Shown here: piece by piece, positions 55,755 to 64,000 of the stretch | How positions within the stretch are numbered: the first letter of the stretch is position 1 | Layout: the number at the start of each line of letters is the position of its first letter | DNA from: PALSA-693 sp963702305 | Lineage (GTDB): Bacteria; Actinomycetota; Acidimicrobiia; Acidimicrobiales; Palsa-688 | DNA length: 64,000 bases | Direction of reading: 5' to 3' | Assembly (NCBI GenBank): GCA_963702305.1 | Contig: CAVPBX010000018.1 | Location: 186,001 to 250,000 of the forward strand | Notes under the pieces: model-generated | Seen by the model: only the letters and a program-made list of their open reading frames with translations | Database searches by the model: none | Told to the model about the DNA's origin: nothing | Program-made: the position numbers and the translations under genes

Positions 55755-56670
55755 CGGCCCAGCCGCTGCGCTCCTGGTAGAAGTCCGGCGGGCCGTGGGC
55801 GTGCAGCACCGGGCACTCCCACCCGGCCGCCCGCACCGCGGCCTCGAGGTGGGCCAGCACGGTCCCGCCGATCCCCTGCCGGCGCACGCCCGCCGCCACC
55901 ACCACCGCCAACTGGCCGCCGTCGTCGGCGCGCCACGCCAACCCCGTCGCCACCACTTCGCCTTCGCGCCGGGCGGTGAGGACGATCGGAAAAAAGGTCG
56001 GCCGCCGCGCCGGTACGGGCGGCTCGGGCTCATCGGTGCCGCCGCCGATCACGCCGGCGGCCTCGAGCATCTGCCGGGCCTCCGGATCGAGCATCCGGCC
56101 GCGGGTGATCTCCAGCGCCAACCCGCCCCGACCGACGACGGCCGGCGGCCCCAGCACGGCGTCGGCGATCGGCCGCCAGGACCGGCCACCGACTTCCTGC
56201 AGCACCACCACGTCTTCGATGTCCGCCACCATGGCGAACCGGTCGAGGACCGAGACCGCGGCGGCGATGCGCTCGGGCTCGCCAGTGTCCGCCAGGGTGA
56301 CGTGCGGCACCCACGGCCAGGACAGCGGCCGAGCCAGTGGGGGCACGAAGGCCGCATCCCGGAGCATCCGGAGGGCGTCCAGATCCCCCCCGACCTCCAG
56401 GTAGAGGACGGGGTTGTCCGGCAGGAAGGTGGCCGGCGGCCCGAGGGTGAGTTGTAGGGCTCCGGCCTGCCGGGCGGCCGCCCGGCGGACCACCGCCAGG
56501 GCCGCGCCGAGCTCGTCGCCGCGGATGTTGACCGGCGGGACCAGGGTGACGTGGGGGCCGATCCGGCCCAGGGCCGGGTCGCCCACGGCGCGCCGCAACC
56601 CGTCGACCGCGTCGGCGACCGGGGGATCCAGCAGCAGAGCGACGCCGAGCCGGCGCCGGGTGGCACTCAC
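55714..56670 (-). CDS. 2H phosphoesterase (2'-5' RNA ligase-like) fused to a GNAT acetyltransferase
   Basis: 318 residues. The N-terminal half has the paired HxTx motifs of 2H phosphoesterases: PHVTLVPP with His40 and PHVTLADT with His about 123, plus RRLGVALLLDPPVADAVDGL at the start. The C-terminal half (about 200-305) resembles GNAT: FFPIVLTARREGEVVATGLA, then the acetyl-CoA loop AAGVRRQGIGGTVLAHLEAA and VLHAHGPPDFYQERSGW. The last residues (TRTPRTRTPPAS) overlap glpX and may be out of frame. 2H enzymes act on 2',3'-cyclic or 2'-5' nucleotide bonds; the substrate and the role of the fusion are unknown. Confidence 0.83.
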   Translation of the reverse strand: MSATRRRLGVALLLDPPVADAVDGLRRAVGDPALGRIGPHVTLVPPVNIRGDELGAALAVVRRAAARQAGALQLTLGPPATFLPDNPVLYLEVGGDLDALRMLRDAAFVPPLARPLSWPWVPHVTLADTGEPERIAAAVSVLDRFAMVADIEDVVVLQEVGGRSWRPIADAVLGPPAVVGRGGLALEITRGRMLDPEARQMLEAAGVIGGGTDEPEPPVPARRPTFFPIVLTARREGEVVATGLAWRADDGGQLAVVVAAGVRRQGIGGTVLAHLEAAVRAAGWECPVLHAHGPPDFYQERSGWAATRTPRTRTPPAS

Positions 56671-56700
56671 CGGAGGTCAGTGTGCCAGGCACCCGCGCTC

Positions 56701-56706
56701 TAGACT
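56701..56706 (+). promoter_or_regulatory. Candidate -10 element (TAGACT) for glyA
   Basis: TAGACT with 6 nt to GTG 56713, in the 42-bp divergent gap. Confidence 0.43.
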
Positions 56707-56712
56707 GCGTTC

Positions 56713-57960
56713 GTGACCGAGGACCGCGAGCTCTTCGACATCATCGACCGCGAGCTAGAGCGGCAGAACACCACCCTGCAGCTCATCGCGTCCGAGAATT
56801 TCACCTCCCGAGCGGTGCTGGCCGCCACCGGGTCGGTGCTGACCAACAAGTACTCGGAGGGTTACCCCGGCAAGCGGTACTACGGCGGCAACCGCATCAT
56901 CGACGAGGTCGAGGACCTGGCCCGCCGGCGGGCGTGCGCGCTGTTCGGCCCGGATCTGCCCGACGGCGCCGTGCACGCCAACGTGCAGCCCCATTCGGGC
57001 GCCAACGCCAACCTGGCCGCCTACCTGGCCGTGCTCGAGCCGGGCGACACCGTGCTCGGGATGCGCTTGGATCAGGGCGGGCACCTGACCCACGGGTCGC
57101 CGGTCAACGCCAGCGGCCGCCTCTACCACTTCGTGTCCTACGGGGTCACCGAGAGCGACGAGCGGCTGGACCTCCAACAGCTGGCCGCCCTGGCCGAGGA
57201 GCACCGGCCCAAGCTGATCGTGGCCGGGGCCACGGCCTACTCGCGGCTCATCGACCCGGAGCCGATCCGGCGCATCGCCGACGAGGTCGGCGCCCTGTTC
57301 CTGTTCGACGCCGCCCACGTGGCCGGCCTCATCGCCGGCGGGGTGCACCCCAACCCGGTCGGGGTGGCGGACATCGTCACCTTCACCACCCACAAGACCC
57401 TGCGGGGCCCCCGCGGGGGCGCCATCCTCTGCACCGCCGCCCTGGCGCCGGCCATCGACAAAGCGGTCTTCCCCGGCCTGCAGGGCGGTCCCCTCGAGCA
57501 CGTCATCGCGGCCAAGGCGGTGGCCTTCCGGGAGGCAGCCCAGCCGGAGTTCCGGGACTACTCGGCGCAGATCATCCGCAACGCCCGGACCCTGGCCGGC
57601 GCCCTGTCCGCCGAGGGGTTCCGCATCGTGTCGGGCGGCACCGACAACCACCTCATGCTGGTGGACCTGCGGCCCTTCGACGCCGAGCTCACCGGCAAGG
57701 TGGCCCAGGAAGCCCTCGATCGGGCCGGTATCACCCTCAACAAAAATCAGATTCCCGGCGACCCCCGCTCCCCGTTCGTCACCAGCGGGCTACGCATCGG
57801 CACGCCGGCGGTCACCACCGCGGGGATGGGCGAGGCCCAGATGGAGGAGATCGCCCGCCTGATCGGCCGGGTGCTGCGGCAGCCTGACGACCCCGCCGAA
57901 GGCGAGGCGGTGCGCGAGGAAGTCGGCGTCCTCTGCGCCAAGTTCACGCCCTACCCGTAG
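56713..57960 (+). CDS. glyA: Serine hydroxymethyltransferase GlyA
   Basis: Converts serine and tetrahydrofolate to glycine and methylene-tetrahydrofolate. 415 residues: LQLIASENFTSRAVLAATGS, NKYSEGYPGKRYYGGN, HANVQPHSGANANLAAYLAV, DAAHVAGLIAGG and the PLP Lys228 in TFTTHKTLRGPRGGAI. Length is normal. Leaderless start from GTG 56713. The next gene begins right after, so they may be co-transcribed. Confidence 0.97.
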   Translation: MTEDRELFDIIDRELERQNTTLQLIASENFTSRAVLAATGSVLTNKYSEGYPGKRYYGGNRIIDEVEDLARRRACALFGPDLPDGAVHANVQPHSGANANLAAYLAVLEPGDTVLGMRLDQGGHLTHGSPVNASGRLYHFVSYGVTESDERLDLQQLAALAEEHRPKLIVAGATAYSRLIDPEPIRRIADEVGALFLFDAAHVAGLIAGGVHPNPVGVADIVTFTTHKTLRGPRGGAILCTAALAPAIDKAVFPGLQGGPLEHVIAAKAVAFREAAQPEFRDYSAQIIRNARTLAGALSAEGFRIVSGGTDNHLMLVDLRPFDAELTGKVAQEALDRAGITLNKNQIPGDPRSPFVTSGLRIGTPAVTTAGMGEAQMEEIARLIGRVLRQPDDPAEGEAVREEVGVLCAKFTPYP

Positions 57961-58000
57961 CGTCCACAGGAGCGACCGCATCAACGGCTACCGCGACTAT

Positions 58001-59146
58001 GTGATCGTCGGCCTCGTGGCCGCGGTCGTCACCTGGCTGTGCACCTTCGTGGTGCGGCGCCTGGCCGTCCGGTTTTCCATCATCGTCCTCCCTGATGATC
58101 GCCGGGTGCACGAGCGGCCCACGCCCACCGTCGGCGGGGCGGCCATGTACCTGGGGTTGCTGGCCGCCATGGTGGTGGCGTCGCAGCTGCCCGGCCTCAG
58201 CCCGCTGTTCCGGGGGTCGTCCGACCCCATCGGGCTGGTGCTGGCCGCGTCGGTGATCTTCACCGTGGGCATGGTCGACGACCTCCGGGAGATGTCGCCG
58301 CCGGCCAAGGTGTCCGGCCAGATCCTGGCCGGGACGGTGCTGTATCTGTTCGGGATCAACATGCTGTTCTTCCGGGTGCCGTTCGCCGGCACCACGTTGG
58401 TGCTCTCCGCCGATCTGATCCCGGTCCTGACCGTCCTGTGGGTGGTGGGCATGGCCAATGCCGTCAACCTGGTGGACGGCCTGGACGGGCTGGCGGCGGG
58501 GATCGTGGGCATCGCCTCACTGACGTTTTTCATCTACTCCCACCAGCTGGTGCACACCGGCACCATCCAGCCGGAGAGCTCGGGCCCGCTGTTCTCCATC
58601 ATCATCATCGGGCTGTGCGTGGGCTTCCTGCCGCACAACTTCCATCCGGCCCGCATCTTCATGGGCGACGCCGGGGCCATGCTCCTGGGCCTGCTCATCG
58701 CGGCGTCGACGATGTCCGTGGTCGGCCAGACCAACAACGACTTCAGCGGCCGCACCTACTTCTTCTTCGCCCCCCTGATCATCCCGTTCTTCATCCTCGG
58801 CATTCCCATGTTCGATACCGCCTTCGCCATCGTGCGCCGGGCCGGCCGGCGGGCCAACCTGGCCGAGGCGGACAAGAATCACCTCCACCACCGGCTCATG
58901 CGGCTGGGCCACGGCCAGACCCGTTCCGTGCTCATCCTGTGGACCTGGACCGCGCTGCTCTCCGGTCTGGTGCTGTACCCGACCCTGGCCAAGAACCGGG
59001 CCATCTCGTTTGTGCCGTTCGGAGGGGCGGCGCTGGGCGTGGCTCTCTACACCCTGTTCGGCGTCCGGGGCCGGCCCGACACCACCGGCGAGGGGCGCCC
59101 CGACCGGGTCCGGGTCGGGGCCGGCCGGCGCAACGGGTCGGAGTGA
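58001..59146 (+). CDS. Undecaprenyl-phosphate sugar-1-phosphate transferase, WecA/MraY family
   Basis: Starts a lipid-linked polysaccharide (GlcNAc-1-P or similar onto undecaprenyl phosphate). 381 residues from GTG 58001, about 10-11 helices. Conserved: DDRRVHERPTPTVGGAAMYL, VGMVDDLREM, MANAVNLVDGLDGLAAGIVG, ARIFMGDAGAMLLG and the NHLHHRLMRLGHG loop of the WecA type. An AGGAG site (57968-57972) fits an ATC codon at 57980, seven bases away, much better than the GTG; the frame is open to there (INGYRDYVIVG), so a rare ATC start or a miscalled base is possible. Lies between glyA and the atp operon, as in other actinobacteria. Confidence 0.92.
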   Translation: MIVGLVAAVVTWLCTFVVRRLAVRFSIIVLPDDRRVHERPTPTVGGAAMYLGLLAAMVVASQLPGLSPLFRGSSDPIGLVLAASVIFTVGMVDDLREMSPPAKVSGQILAGTVLYLFGINMLFFRVPFAGTTLVLSADLIPVLTVLWVVGMANAVNLVDGLDGLAAGIVGIASLTFFIYSHQLVHTGTIQPESSGPLFSIIIIGLCVGFLPHNFHPARIFMGDAGAMLLGLLIAASTMSVVGQTNNDFSGRTYFFFAPLIIPFFILGIPMFDTAFAIVRRAGRRANLAEADKNHLHHRLMRLGHGQTRSVLILWTWTALLSGLVLYPTLAKNRAISFVPFGGAALGVALYTLFGVRGRPDTTGEGRPDRVRVGAGRRNGSE

Positions 59147-59171
59147 CGCGGGCGCCGGCCTCGGTTCGCGG

Positions 59172-59594
59172 TCAGGCTTCGGCCGCCTCCAGGCGGGCCT
59201 GAGCCCACCGCAGGGCGTCGTCCGCGTCGGCATCCTCGCCGTCTCCGGCGGGGGTCGACCCGGCCTGACTGGCTTCGGCCTCCGCTCGGCGGGCCGCCTC
59301 GACATCGATCTCCGTCGCCAGCTCGGCCTCGTCGGCCAGCATGATCACCTGATTGTCCTTGACCTCGACGAACCCGCCGTGCACGGCCAGGCGGATGTCC
59401 GCGTCTGCAACCCCGTCCGCGTCGGCGGTCGGGCCCACGATACGAACCACGCCCGTGTCGAGCGCCCCGATGTAGGGCATGTGGTTGGCCAGGAAGGCGA
59501 TCTCGCCGTCAACGGCGCGGCACACGATCATCTCGGCGTGGCCGGAGTACAGCGTCCGCGTCGGGGTGACCAGCTCGAACTGGGTGGTGGCCAT
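59172..59594 (-). CDS. atpC: ATP synthase F1 epsilon subunit
   Basis: Part of the central stalk. 140 residues: FELVTPTRTLYSGHAEMIVC, DGEIAFLANHMPYIGALDTG and GGFVEVKDNQVIMLADEAEL form the beta-sandwich; the C-terminal helices are interrupted by a Gly/Asp/Ala-rich insert (PAGDGEDADADDA). Last gene of atpHAGDC, 7 bp after atpD. Confidence 0.96.
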   Translation of the reverse strand: MATTQFELVTPTRTLYSGHAEMIVCRAVDGEIAFLANHMPYIGALDTGVVRIVGPTADADGVADADIRLAVHGGFVEVKDNQVIMLADEAELATEIDVEAARRAEAEASQAGSTPAGDGEDADADDALRWAQARLEAAEA

Positions 59595-59601
59595 CGGCCG
59601 G

Positions 59602-61044
59602 TCAGCCCTCCCGTTCGAGGTTGCGGGCCTTCTCCAGGACGGACTCGACGCCGCCGGCGTTGAGGAAGGCCTGCTCGGGCACCTCGTCCAAGTCGCCGTT
59701 GACCAGGGACTCGAAGGACTCGACGGTCTCCGCCACCGGGACGTAGATGCCCGGGATGCCGGTGAAGACCTGCGCCACGAAGAACGGCTGGGAGAGGAAG
59801 CGCTGGATCTTGCGGGCCCGGGCCACGGTGACCCGGTCCTCCTCGGCCAGCTCGTCGAGGCCCAGGATGGCGATGATGTCCTGCAGTTCCCGGGCCCGCT
59901 GGAGGATCTCCTGGACCCGGCGGGCCACCGCGTAGTGGCGGTCGCCGACGACCTCGGGAGCCAGGATCGACGAGGTGGACGCCAGCGGGTCGACGGCGGG
60001 GTAGATGCCCAGGGCGGCGATCTGGCGGGACAGCTCGGTGGTGGCGTCGAGGTGGGTGAAGGTGGTGAAAGGGGCGGGGTCGGTGTAGTCGTCAGCGGGC
60101 ACGTACACGGCCTGCAGCGAGGTGATCGAGTGACCACGGGTGGAGGTGATGCGCTCCTGCAGCTCGCCCATCTCGTCGGCCAGGGTGGGCTGGTAACCGA
60201 CGGCTGACGGCATCCGGCCCAGCAGCGTCGACACCTCCGAGCCGGCCTGCACGAAGCGGAAGATGTTGTCGATGAAGAGCAGCACGTCCTGATTTTTGAC
60301 GTCCCGGAAGTACTCGGCCATGGTGAGCGCGGAGAGCGCCACCCGCAGGCGGACCCCGGGCGGCTCGTCCATCTGCCCGTACACCAGCGCGGTTTTGTCG
60401 ATGACCCCCGACTCGGTCATCTCCAGCCAGAGGTCGTTGCCTTCCCGGGTGCGTTCGCCGACGCCGGCGAACACCGACACGCCGCCGTGCTGTTCGGCGA
60501 TGCGGCGGATCATCTCCTGGATGATCACCGTCTTGCCCACCCCGGCCCCGCCGAAGAGGCCGATCTTGCCGCCCTGCACGTACGGCTCCAGCAGGTCGAT
60601 GACCTTGATCCCCGTCTCGAACATCTGCGCCTTCGGCTCGAGGGCGTCGAACAGCGGCGACGGGCGGTGGATCTCCCAGTACGCGTCCGGCTCGGCCATC
60701 TCGCCCCGGTCGAGCTGGCCGCCGATGACGTTGAACACGTGGCCGAGCACGGCGTCGCCGACCGGCACGCTGATCCCCTTGCCGGTGTTGACGACTCGGG
60801 TGCCCCGGCGGAGGCCGTCGGTGGGCTTGAGGCACACGCAGCGGACCCGGCCCTCGCCGATCTGCTGAGCCACCTCGGCGGTCACCTTGATCGTCTCGCC
60901 CTCCACGTCGATGTCCATCTCGACCGCGTGGTTGATCTCGGGCAGGGCGCCGGGGGGGAACTCGGCGTCCACGACGGGTCCGGCAATGGCGACGACGCGC
61001 CCTTCGGTGCGCTCGGCGGTGAGGTCCTCGGCGACGGTGGTCAT
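59602..61044 (-). CDS. atpD: ATP synthase F1 beta subunit
   Basis: Catalytic subunit. 480 residues: GPVVDAEFPPGALPEINHAV, P-loop FGGAGVGKTVIIQEMI, GERTREGNDL, ALVYGQMDEPPGVRLRVALS and the Walker B region DVLLFIDNIFRFVQAGSEVS, then LGRMPSAVGYQPTLADEMG. All catalytic residues appear intact. ATG 61044 has GGAGC upstream; 19 bp from atpG. Confidence 0.98.
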   Translation of the reverse strand: MTTVAEDLTAERTEGRVVAIAGPVVDAEFPPGALPEINHAVEMDIDVEGETIKVTAEVAQQIGEGRVRCVCLKPTDGLRRGTRVVNTGKGISVPVGDAVLGHVFNVIGGQLDRGEMAEPDAYWEIHRPSPLFDALEPKAQMFETGIKVIDLLEPYVQGGKIGLFGGAGVGKTVIIQEMIRRIAEQHGGVSVFAGVGERTREGNDLWLEMTESGVIDKTALVYGQMDEPPGVRLRVALSALTMAEYFRDVKNQDVLLFIDNIFRFVQAGSEVSTLLGRMPSAVGYQPTLADEMGELQERITSTRGHSITSLQAVYVPADDYTDPAPFTTFTHLDATTELSRQIAALGIYPAVDPLASTSSILAPEVVGDRHYAVARRVQEILQRARELQDIIAILGLDELAEEDRVTVARARKIQRFLSQPFFVAQVFTGIPGIYVPVAETVESFESLVNGDLDEVPEQAFLNAGGVESVLEKARNLEREG

Positions 61045-61063
61045 GGGCTTGCTCCTGGCGTTT

Positions 61064-62014
61064 CTAGGCCGACTCGGCGGCGGGGACGTAGGTCTCGTGG
61101 TGCGGGCCGGAGTCTTCGGTGAGCCCGGCTTGGCGCAGGGCCTCGGAGCCACCCACGATCTCCATGATCTCGGTGGTGATGGAGTCCTGGCGGGCTCGGT
61201 TCATGACCCGGCGGAGGGTCTTGATGAGTTCGTCGGCGTTGTCGGTGGCGGCTTTCATGGCCCGCTGGCGCGCCGCGTGCTCGGACGCCGCGGCGTTGAG
61301 CATGGCGGCCAGGACTTCCGACTCCAGCCAGCGGGGCAGCAGCCGATCGAGGATCTCCGCCGGCTCCGGTTCGAACTCGTAGTCGGTCCGGTGGCCCGTG
61401 GCCTCGTCCCGAGCCGCATCTTCCTGGGGAACCAGAGGAACGAGTTGCCGCTCGGTCACGGCCTGCGAGCCGAGCGACACGAAGCGGGTGTAGACGAGGT
61501 CGATCTGGTCGAGCTCGGCGGACTCGAACGGCTCCATGACCGCCCCGACCAGACGCCGGGCGTCCTCGTACGAGGGCCGGTCGGACACCCCGATGACCGA
61601 GGCCAGGATGGCGTGCTTACGGAACCGGAAGTAGCTCTCGCCTTTGCGGCCGGCGATGACCAACTGGACGTCGTGGCCCGCCGACTGGTGCTGGCGGATG
61701 AGCCGCTCGGCGGTCCGGATCACCGACGAGTTGTACCCGCCGGCGAGCCCGCGGTCGGCGGTGATCACGATGATGGCCACCTTCTGGACGGACTCGACCT
61801 GGCGGAACAGGGGGTGGTCGGCGGCGTCGGGGGTGTCGGCCAGGTGGGCGACCACTTCGCCCATCTTGGCCACGTAGGGTCGGGCCGCGGCGATGGCCTG
61901 CTGGGCGCGCACGATCCTCGACGCCGCGATCAGCTCCATGGCGCGTGTGATCTTCTTCGTCGACTCCACGCTGCGGATGCGCCGCCGCAGGACCCGTTCC
62001 TGGCCACCAGCCAT
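61064..62014 (-). CDS. atpG: ATP synthase F1 gamma subunit
   Basis: Rotor shaft of F1. 316 residues: LRRRIRSVESTKKITRAMEL at the N-terminus and the C-terminal coiled coil MLNAAASEHAARQRAMKAAT, DNADELIKTLRRVMNRARQD, ITTEIMEIVGGSEAL. Between them ITADRGLAGGYNSSVIR. The 30-residue tail after that is typical of long actinobacterial forms. 19 bp from atpA and from atpD. Confidence 0.97.
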   Translation of the reverse strand: MAGGQERVLRRRIRSVESTKKITRAMELIAASRIVRAQQAIAAARPYVAKMGEVVAHLADTPDAADHPLFRQVESVQKVAIIVITADRGLAGGYNSSVIRTAERLIRQHQSAGHDVQLVIAGRKGESYFRFRKHAILASVIGVSDRPSYEDARRLVGAVMEPFESAELDQIDLVYTRFVSLGSQAVTERQLVPLVPQEDAARDEATGHRTDYEFEPEPAEILDRLLPRWLESEVLAAMLNAAASEHAARQRAMKAATDNADELIKTLRRVMNRARQDSITTEIMEIVGGSEALRQAGLTEDSGPHHETYVPAAESA

Positions 62015-62033
62015 ACCCGGCTACCGATCCCCG

Positions 62034-63564
62034 CTACTCGCCGGCGGTCTCGGTCGGGGCGAACACCTTCTTGAACTCGCCGATGGCGGCGTCCAGCCGC
62101 TCGGTGTCGGGGAGCTCCTTGGTGGAGCGGATGTCGTCGAGCAGGTCGCCATGGCTGGCCTTGACGAACACGATCAGCTCCGCCTCGAAGCGGCTGACGT
62201 CGGAGACCGGGAGGTCGTCGACGAAACCCTTCGTGGCCGCGTAGATGGCCAGGACCTGCTCCTCGACGGGGACGGGGGCGTTCTGGCGTTGCTTGAGCAC
62301 CTCGGTCAGGCGGTAGCCCCGGTCCAGCTGGGCTTGCGACACCCGGTCCAGCTCGGACCCGAAGGAGGCGAAGGCCTCCAGGTCCCGGAACTGGGCCAGG
62401 TCGGTCTTGAGGGTGCCGGCCACGGCGCGCATGGCCCTGATCTGGGCCGCGCCGCCGACCGCGCGAGACCGAGTTGCCGACGTTGATGGCCGGGCGGACG
62501 CCGGAGTAGAAGAGGTCGGCCTCGAGGAACACCTGGCCGTCCGTGATGGAGATGACGTTCGTCGGGATGTACGCCGAGATGTCGCCGGCCTTGGTCTCGA
62601 TGATCGGCAGGGCGGTGAGGGACCCGCCGCCCTTCTCGTCGGACAGCTTGGCGGCCCGCTCCAGCAGCCGGCTGTGCAGGTAGAACACGTCGCCGGGATA
62701 GGCCTCGCGACCCGGTGGCCGCCGCAGCAACAGCGACAGCTGCCGGTACGCCTCCGCCTGCTTGGACAGGTCGTCGTAGACGATGAGGGCGTGCTCGCCG
62801 TTCTCCATCCAGTGCTGCCCGATGGCCGAGCCGGAGTAGGGCCCCAGATATTTGAACGGCGCCGGCTCGGACGCCGGGGCGTTGACCACCACGGTGTACT
62901 CCATGGCCCCGAACTCCCGCAGGGTGTTGACCGTCTGGGCGACCGTCGAGCCCTTCTGGCCGACGGCGACGTAGATGCATTTCACCCCGAGGCCGCGTTG
63001 GTTGATGATGGTGTCGATCGCCACCGTGGTCTTCCCGGTCTTGCGGTCGCCGATGATCAGCTCCCGCTGGCCCCGGCCGATAGGGGTCATGGCATCGATG
63101 GCCTTGATGCCAGTCTGGAGCGGCTCTTTCACCGGTTGCCGATCGATGACCCCGGGCGCTTGCACTTCGAGGCGGCGATGGAGGTCGGTGACGATCGGTC
63201 CTTGGCCGTCGATCGGCTCGCCGAGCGGGTTGATCACCCGACCCAGCAGGGCGTCCCCGACGGGCACCGACAGGATGCGCCCGGTGGCCCGGACCGTCTG
63301 GCCTTCCTCGAGCTCGTCGACCTCTCCGAGCACCACCGCGCCGATGGAATCCTCGTCCAGGTTGAGCGCCAGGCCGAACAGCCCGCCCTCGAACTCCAGC
63401 AGCTCGTTGACCGCGGCGTTCGGCAGACCGGTGACCCGGGCGATGCCGTCGTACACCTCCTGGACCCGGCCGACCTGCTCGGTGGACACCCCAGGGGTGA
63501 AGTCGGCGATGTTGCGCCGGAGGGCTTCGCCGATGTCGGCGGGGTTGATCGTCAGCTCTGCCAT
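62034..63564 (-). CDS. atpA: ATP synthase F1 alpha subunit, one frameshift
   Basis: Regulatory nucleotide-binding subunit. ATG 63564 overlaps the atpH stop (TGATG). N-terminus ELTINPADIGEALRRNIADF, P-loop IGDRKTGKTTVAIDTIINQR, QHWMENGEHALIVYDDLSKQ and IETKAGDISAYIPTNVISIT follow. At 62456-62466 one base appears inserted: NVGNSVSR turns to Arg-rich nonsense, and the correct frame resumes VGGAAQIRAM, MRAVAGTLKTDLAQFRDLEA and runs to KKVFAPTETAGE. The total length is normal. As the enzyme is essential, an error in the sequence is likely. Confidence 0.96.
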
Positions 63565-64000
63565 CAGCTGGTTTCTCCTGTGGTGATTGCGGCTTCGGGC
63601 ATGGCGAGGCGCTCTTTGAGCAGTTCGAGGCGATGGCGGGCGCTGCCGTCCACCACGGTGTCGCCGATGGTGGCCACGAACCCGGCCAGCACCTCGGGGT
63701 CGACCGTCACCCGCACCTCGACGGCGCGGCCGGCGATCCGGCCCAGGGCCTCGGCCAGCTGTCGCCGCTGGGTCTCGTCGAGCTCGACGGGCGCCTGCAC
63801 CTCGGCCAGGCGCCGGTTGCTCTCGGCGGCCACCCGGTCGACCAGGTGGGCGAGCAAGTCCTCGTAGTCCCGGGGCCGTCCGACCTGGGTGGCGTAGGCC
63901 GCCAGGCTGACGGTGGTCGGGATGGCTCGCGACTGCAGCAGGTCGACGACCAGCCGGCGCCGGGGCTCGGCGCCGATGGCCTGGTCCCGGTTGGTCAGCG
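63564..64000 (-). CDS. atpH: ATP synthase F1 delta subunit, C-terminal part
   Basis: Only the C-terminal 145 or so codons are in the window; the N-terminus lies beyond the right edge. Visible are DLLQSRAIPTTVSLAAYATQ, DYEDLLAHLVDRVAAESN, and the OSCP-like end EVRVTVDPEVLAGFVATIGD, TVVDGSARHRLELLKERLAM. The VRVxVDPxLxGG-type motif and the position directly before atpA (1-bp overlap) identify it as the peripheral-stalk delta subunit. Confidence 0.9.
   Translation of the reverse strand, partial: LTNRDQAIGAEPRRRLVVDLLQSRAIPTTVSLAAYATQVGRPRDYEDLLAHLVDRVAAESNRRLAEVQAPVELDETQRRQLAEALGRIAGRAVEVRVTVDPEVLAGFVATIGDTVVDGSARHRLELLKERLAMPEAAITTGETS

Overview
The window is GC-rich chromosomal DNA from an actinobacterium. 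The gene families (NdgR-type IclR regulator beside leuCD, PASTA kinase, GlgE pathway, class II FBPase, GatCAB, L,D-transpeptidase) and the gene order point to Actinomycetota, perhaps an Acidimicrobiia-like lineage; the lineage is inference, not proof. No rRNA, tRNA, CRISPR array, insertion sequence or phage gene was seen. It reads as a housekeeping region.

Layout. 1-6.5 kb: amino-acid synthesis (ndgR-type regulator divergent from leuCD; serA and an aspartate-type aminotransferase divergent from serC). 6.5-11.2 kb: a GGDEF/EAL protein, an ABC ATPase/permease pair and a YCII protein. 11.3-14.8 kb: ilvBNC with a complete attenuator (promoter, Leu/Val/Ile-rich leader peptide, two hairpins). 14.9-17.6 kb: Pit phosphate transporter facing a PhoU-DUF47 fusion. 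17.6-22.4 kb: esterase, ilvD, a Clp-N fusion and a lipoprotein. 22.4-32.8 kb: gatCAB, SCP2 protein, PASTA kinase, ligA, mnmA and a cysteine desulfurase, a run common in actinobacteria. 32.9-36.4 kb: unknown gene, galT, L,D-transpeptidase. 36.5-46.4 kb: the GlgE alpha-glucan/trehalose cluster (glgE-treS-mak-glgB) divergent from glgP. 46.6-51.3 kb: MeaB-type GTPase, M20 peptidase, a small hydrolase, a zinc-ribbon repeat protein and two small ORFs. 51.3-59.1 kb: flavoprotein plus GT39-like membrane glycosyltransferase, glpX, a 2H phosphoesterase-GNAT fusion, glyA, and a WecA-type transferase. 59.2-64 kb: atpHAGDC, with atpH cut by the window edge.

How the parts work together. leuCD, ilvBNC and ilvD supply branched-chain amino acids. 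serA, serC and glyA make serine and glycine, but no serB is present. GlgE, TreS, Mak and GlgB interconvert trehalose, maltose, maltose-1-phosphate and branched glucan, and GlgP degrades glucan. A recurring TANNNT hexamer lies 6-8 nt before many start codons, which suggests mostly leaderless transcription.

Sequence quality. At least eleven genes, including the essential atpA and ligA as well as ilvD, are interrupted by one-base frameshifts, several of them in G/C homopolymers. This looks like residual sequencing or assembly error rather than gene decay, so those genes are given below as single interrupted genes.
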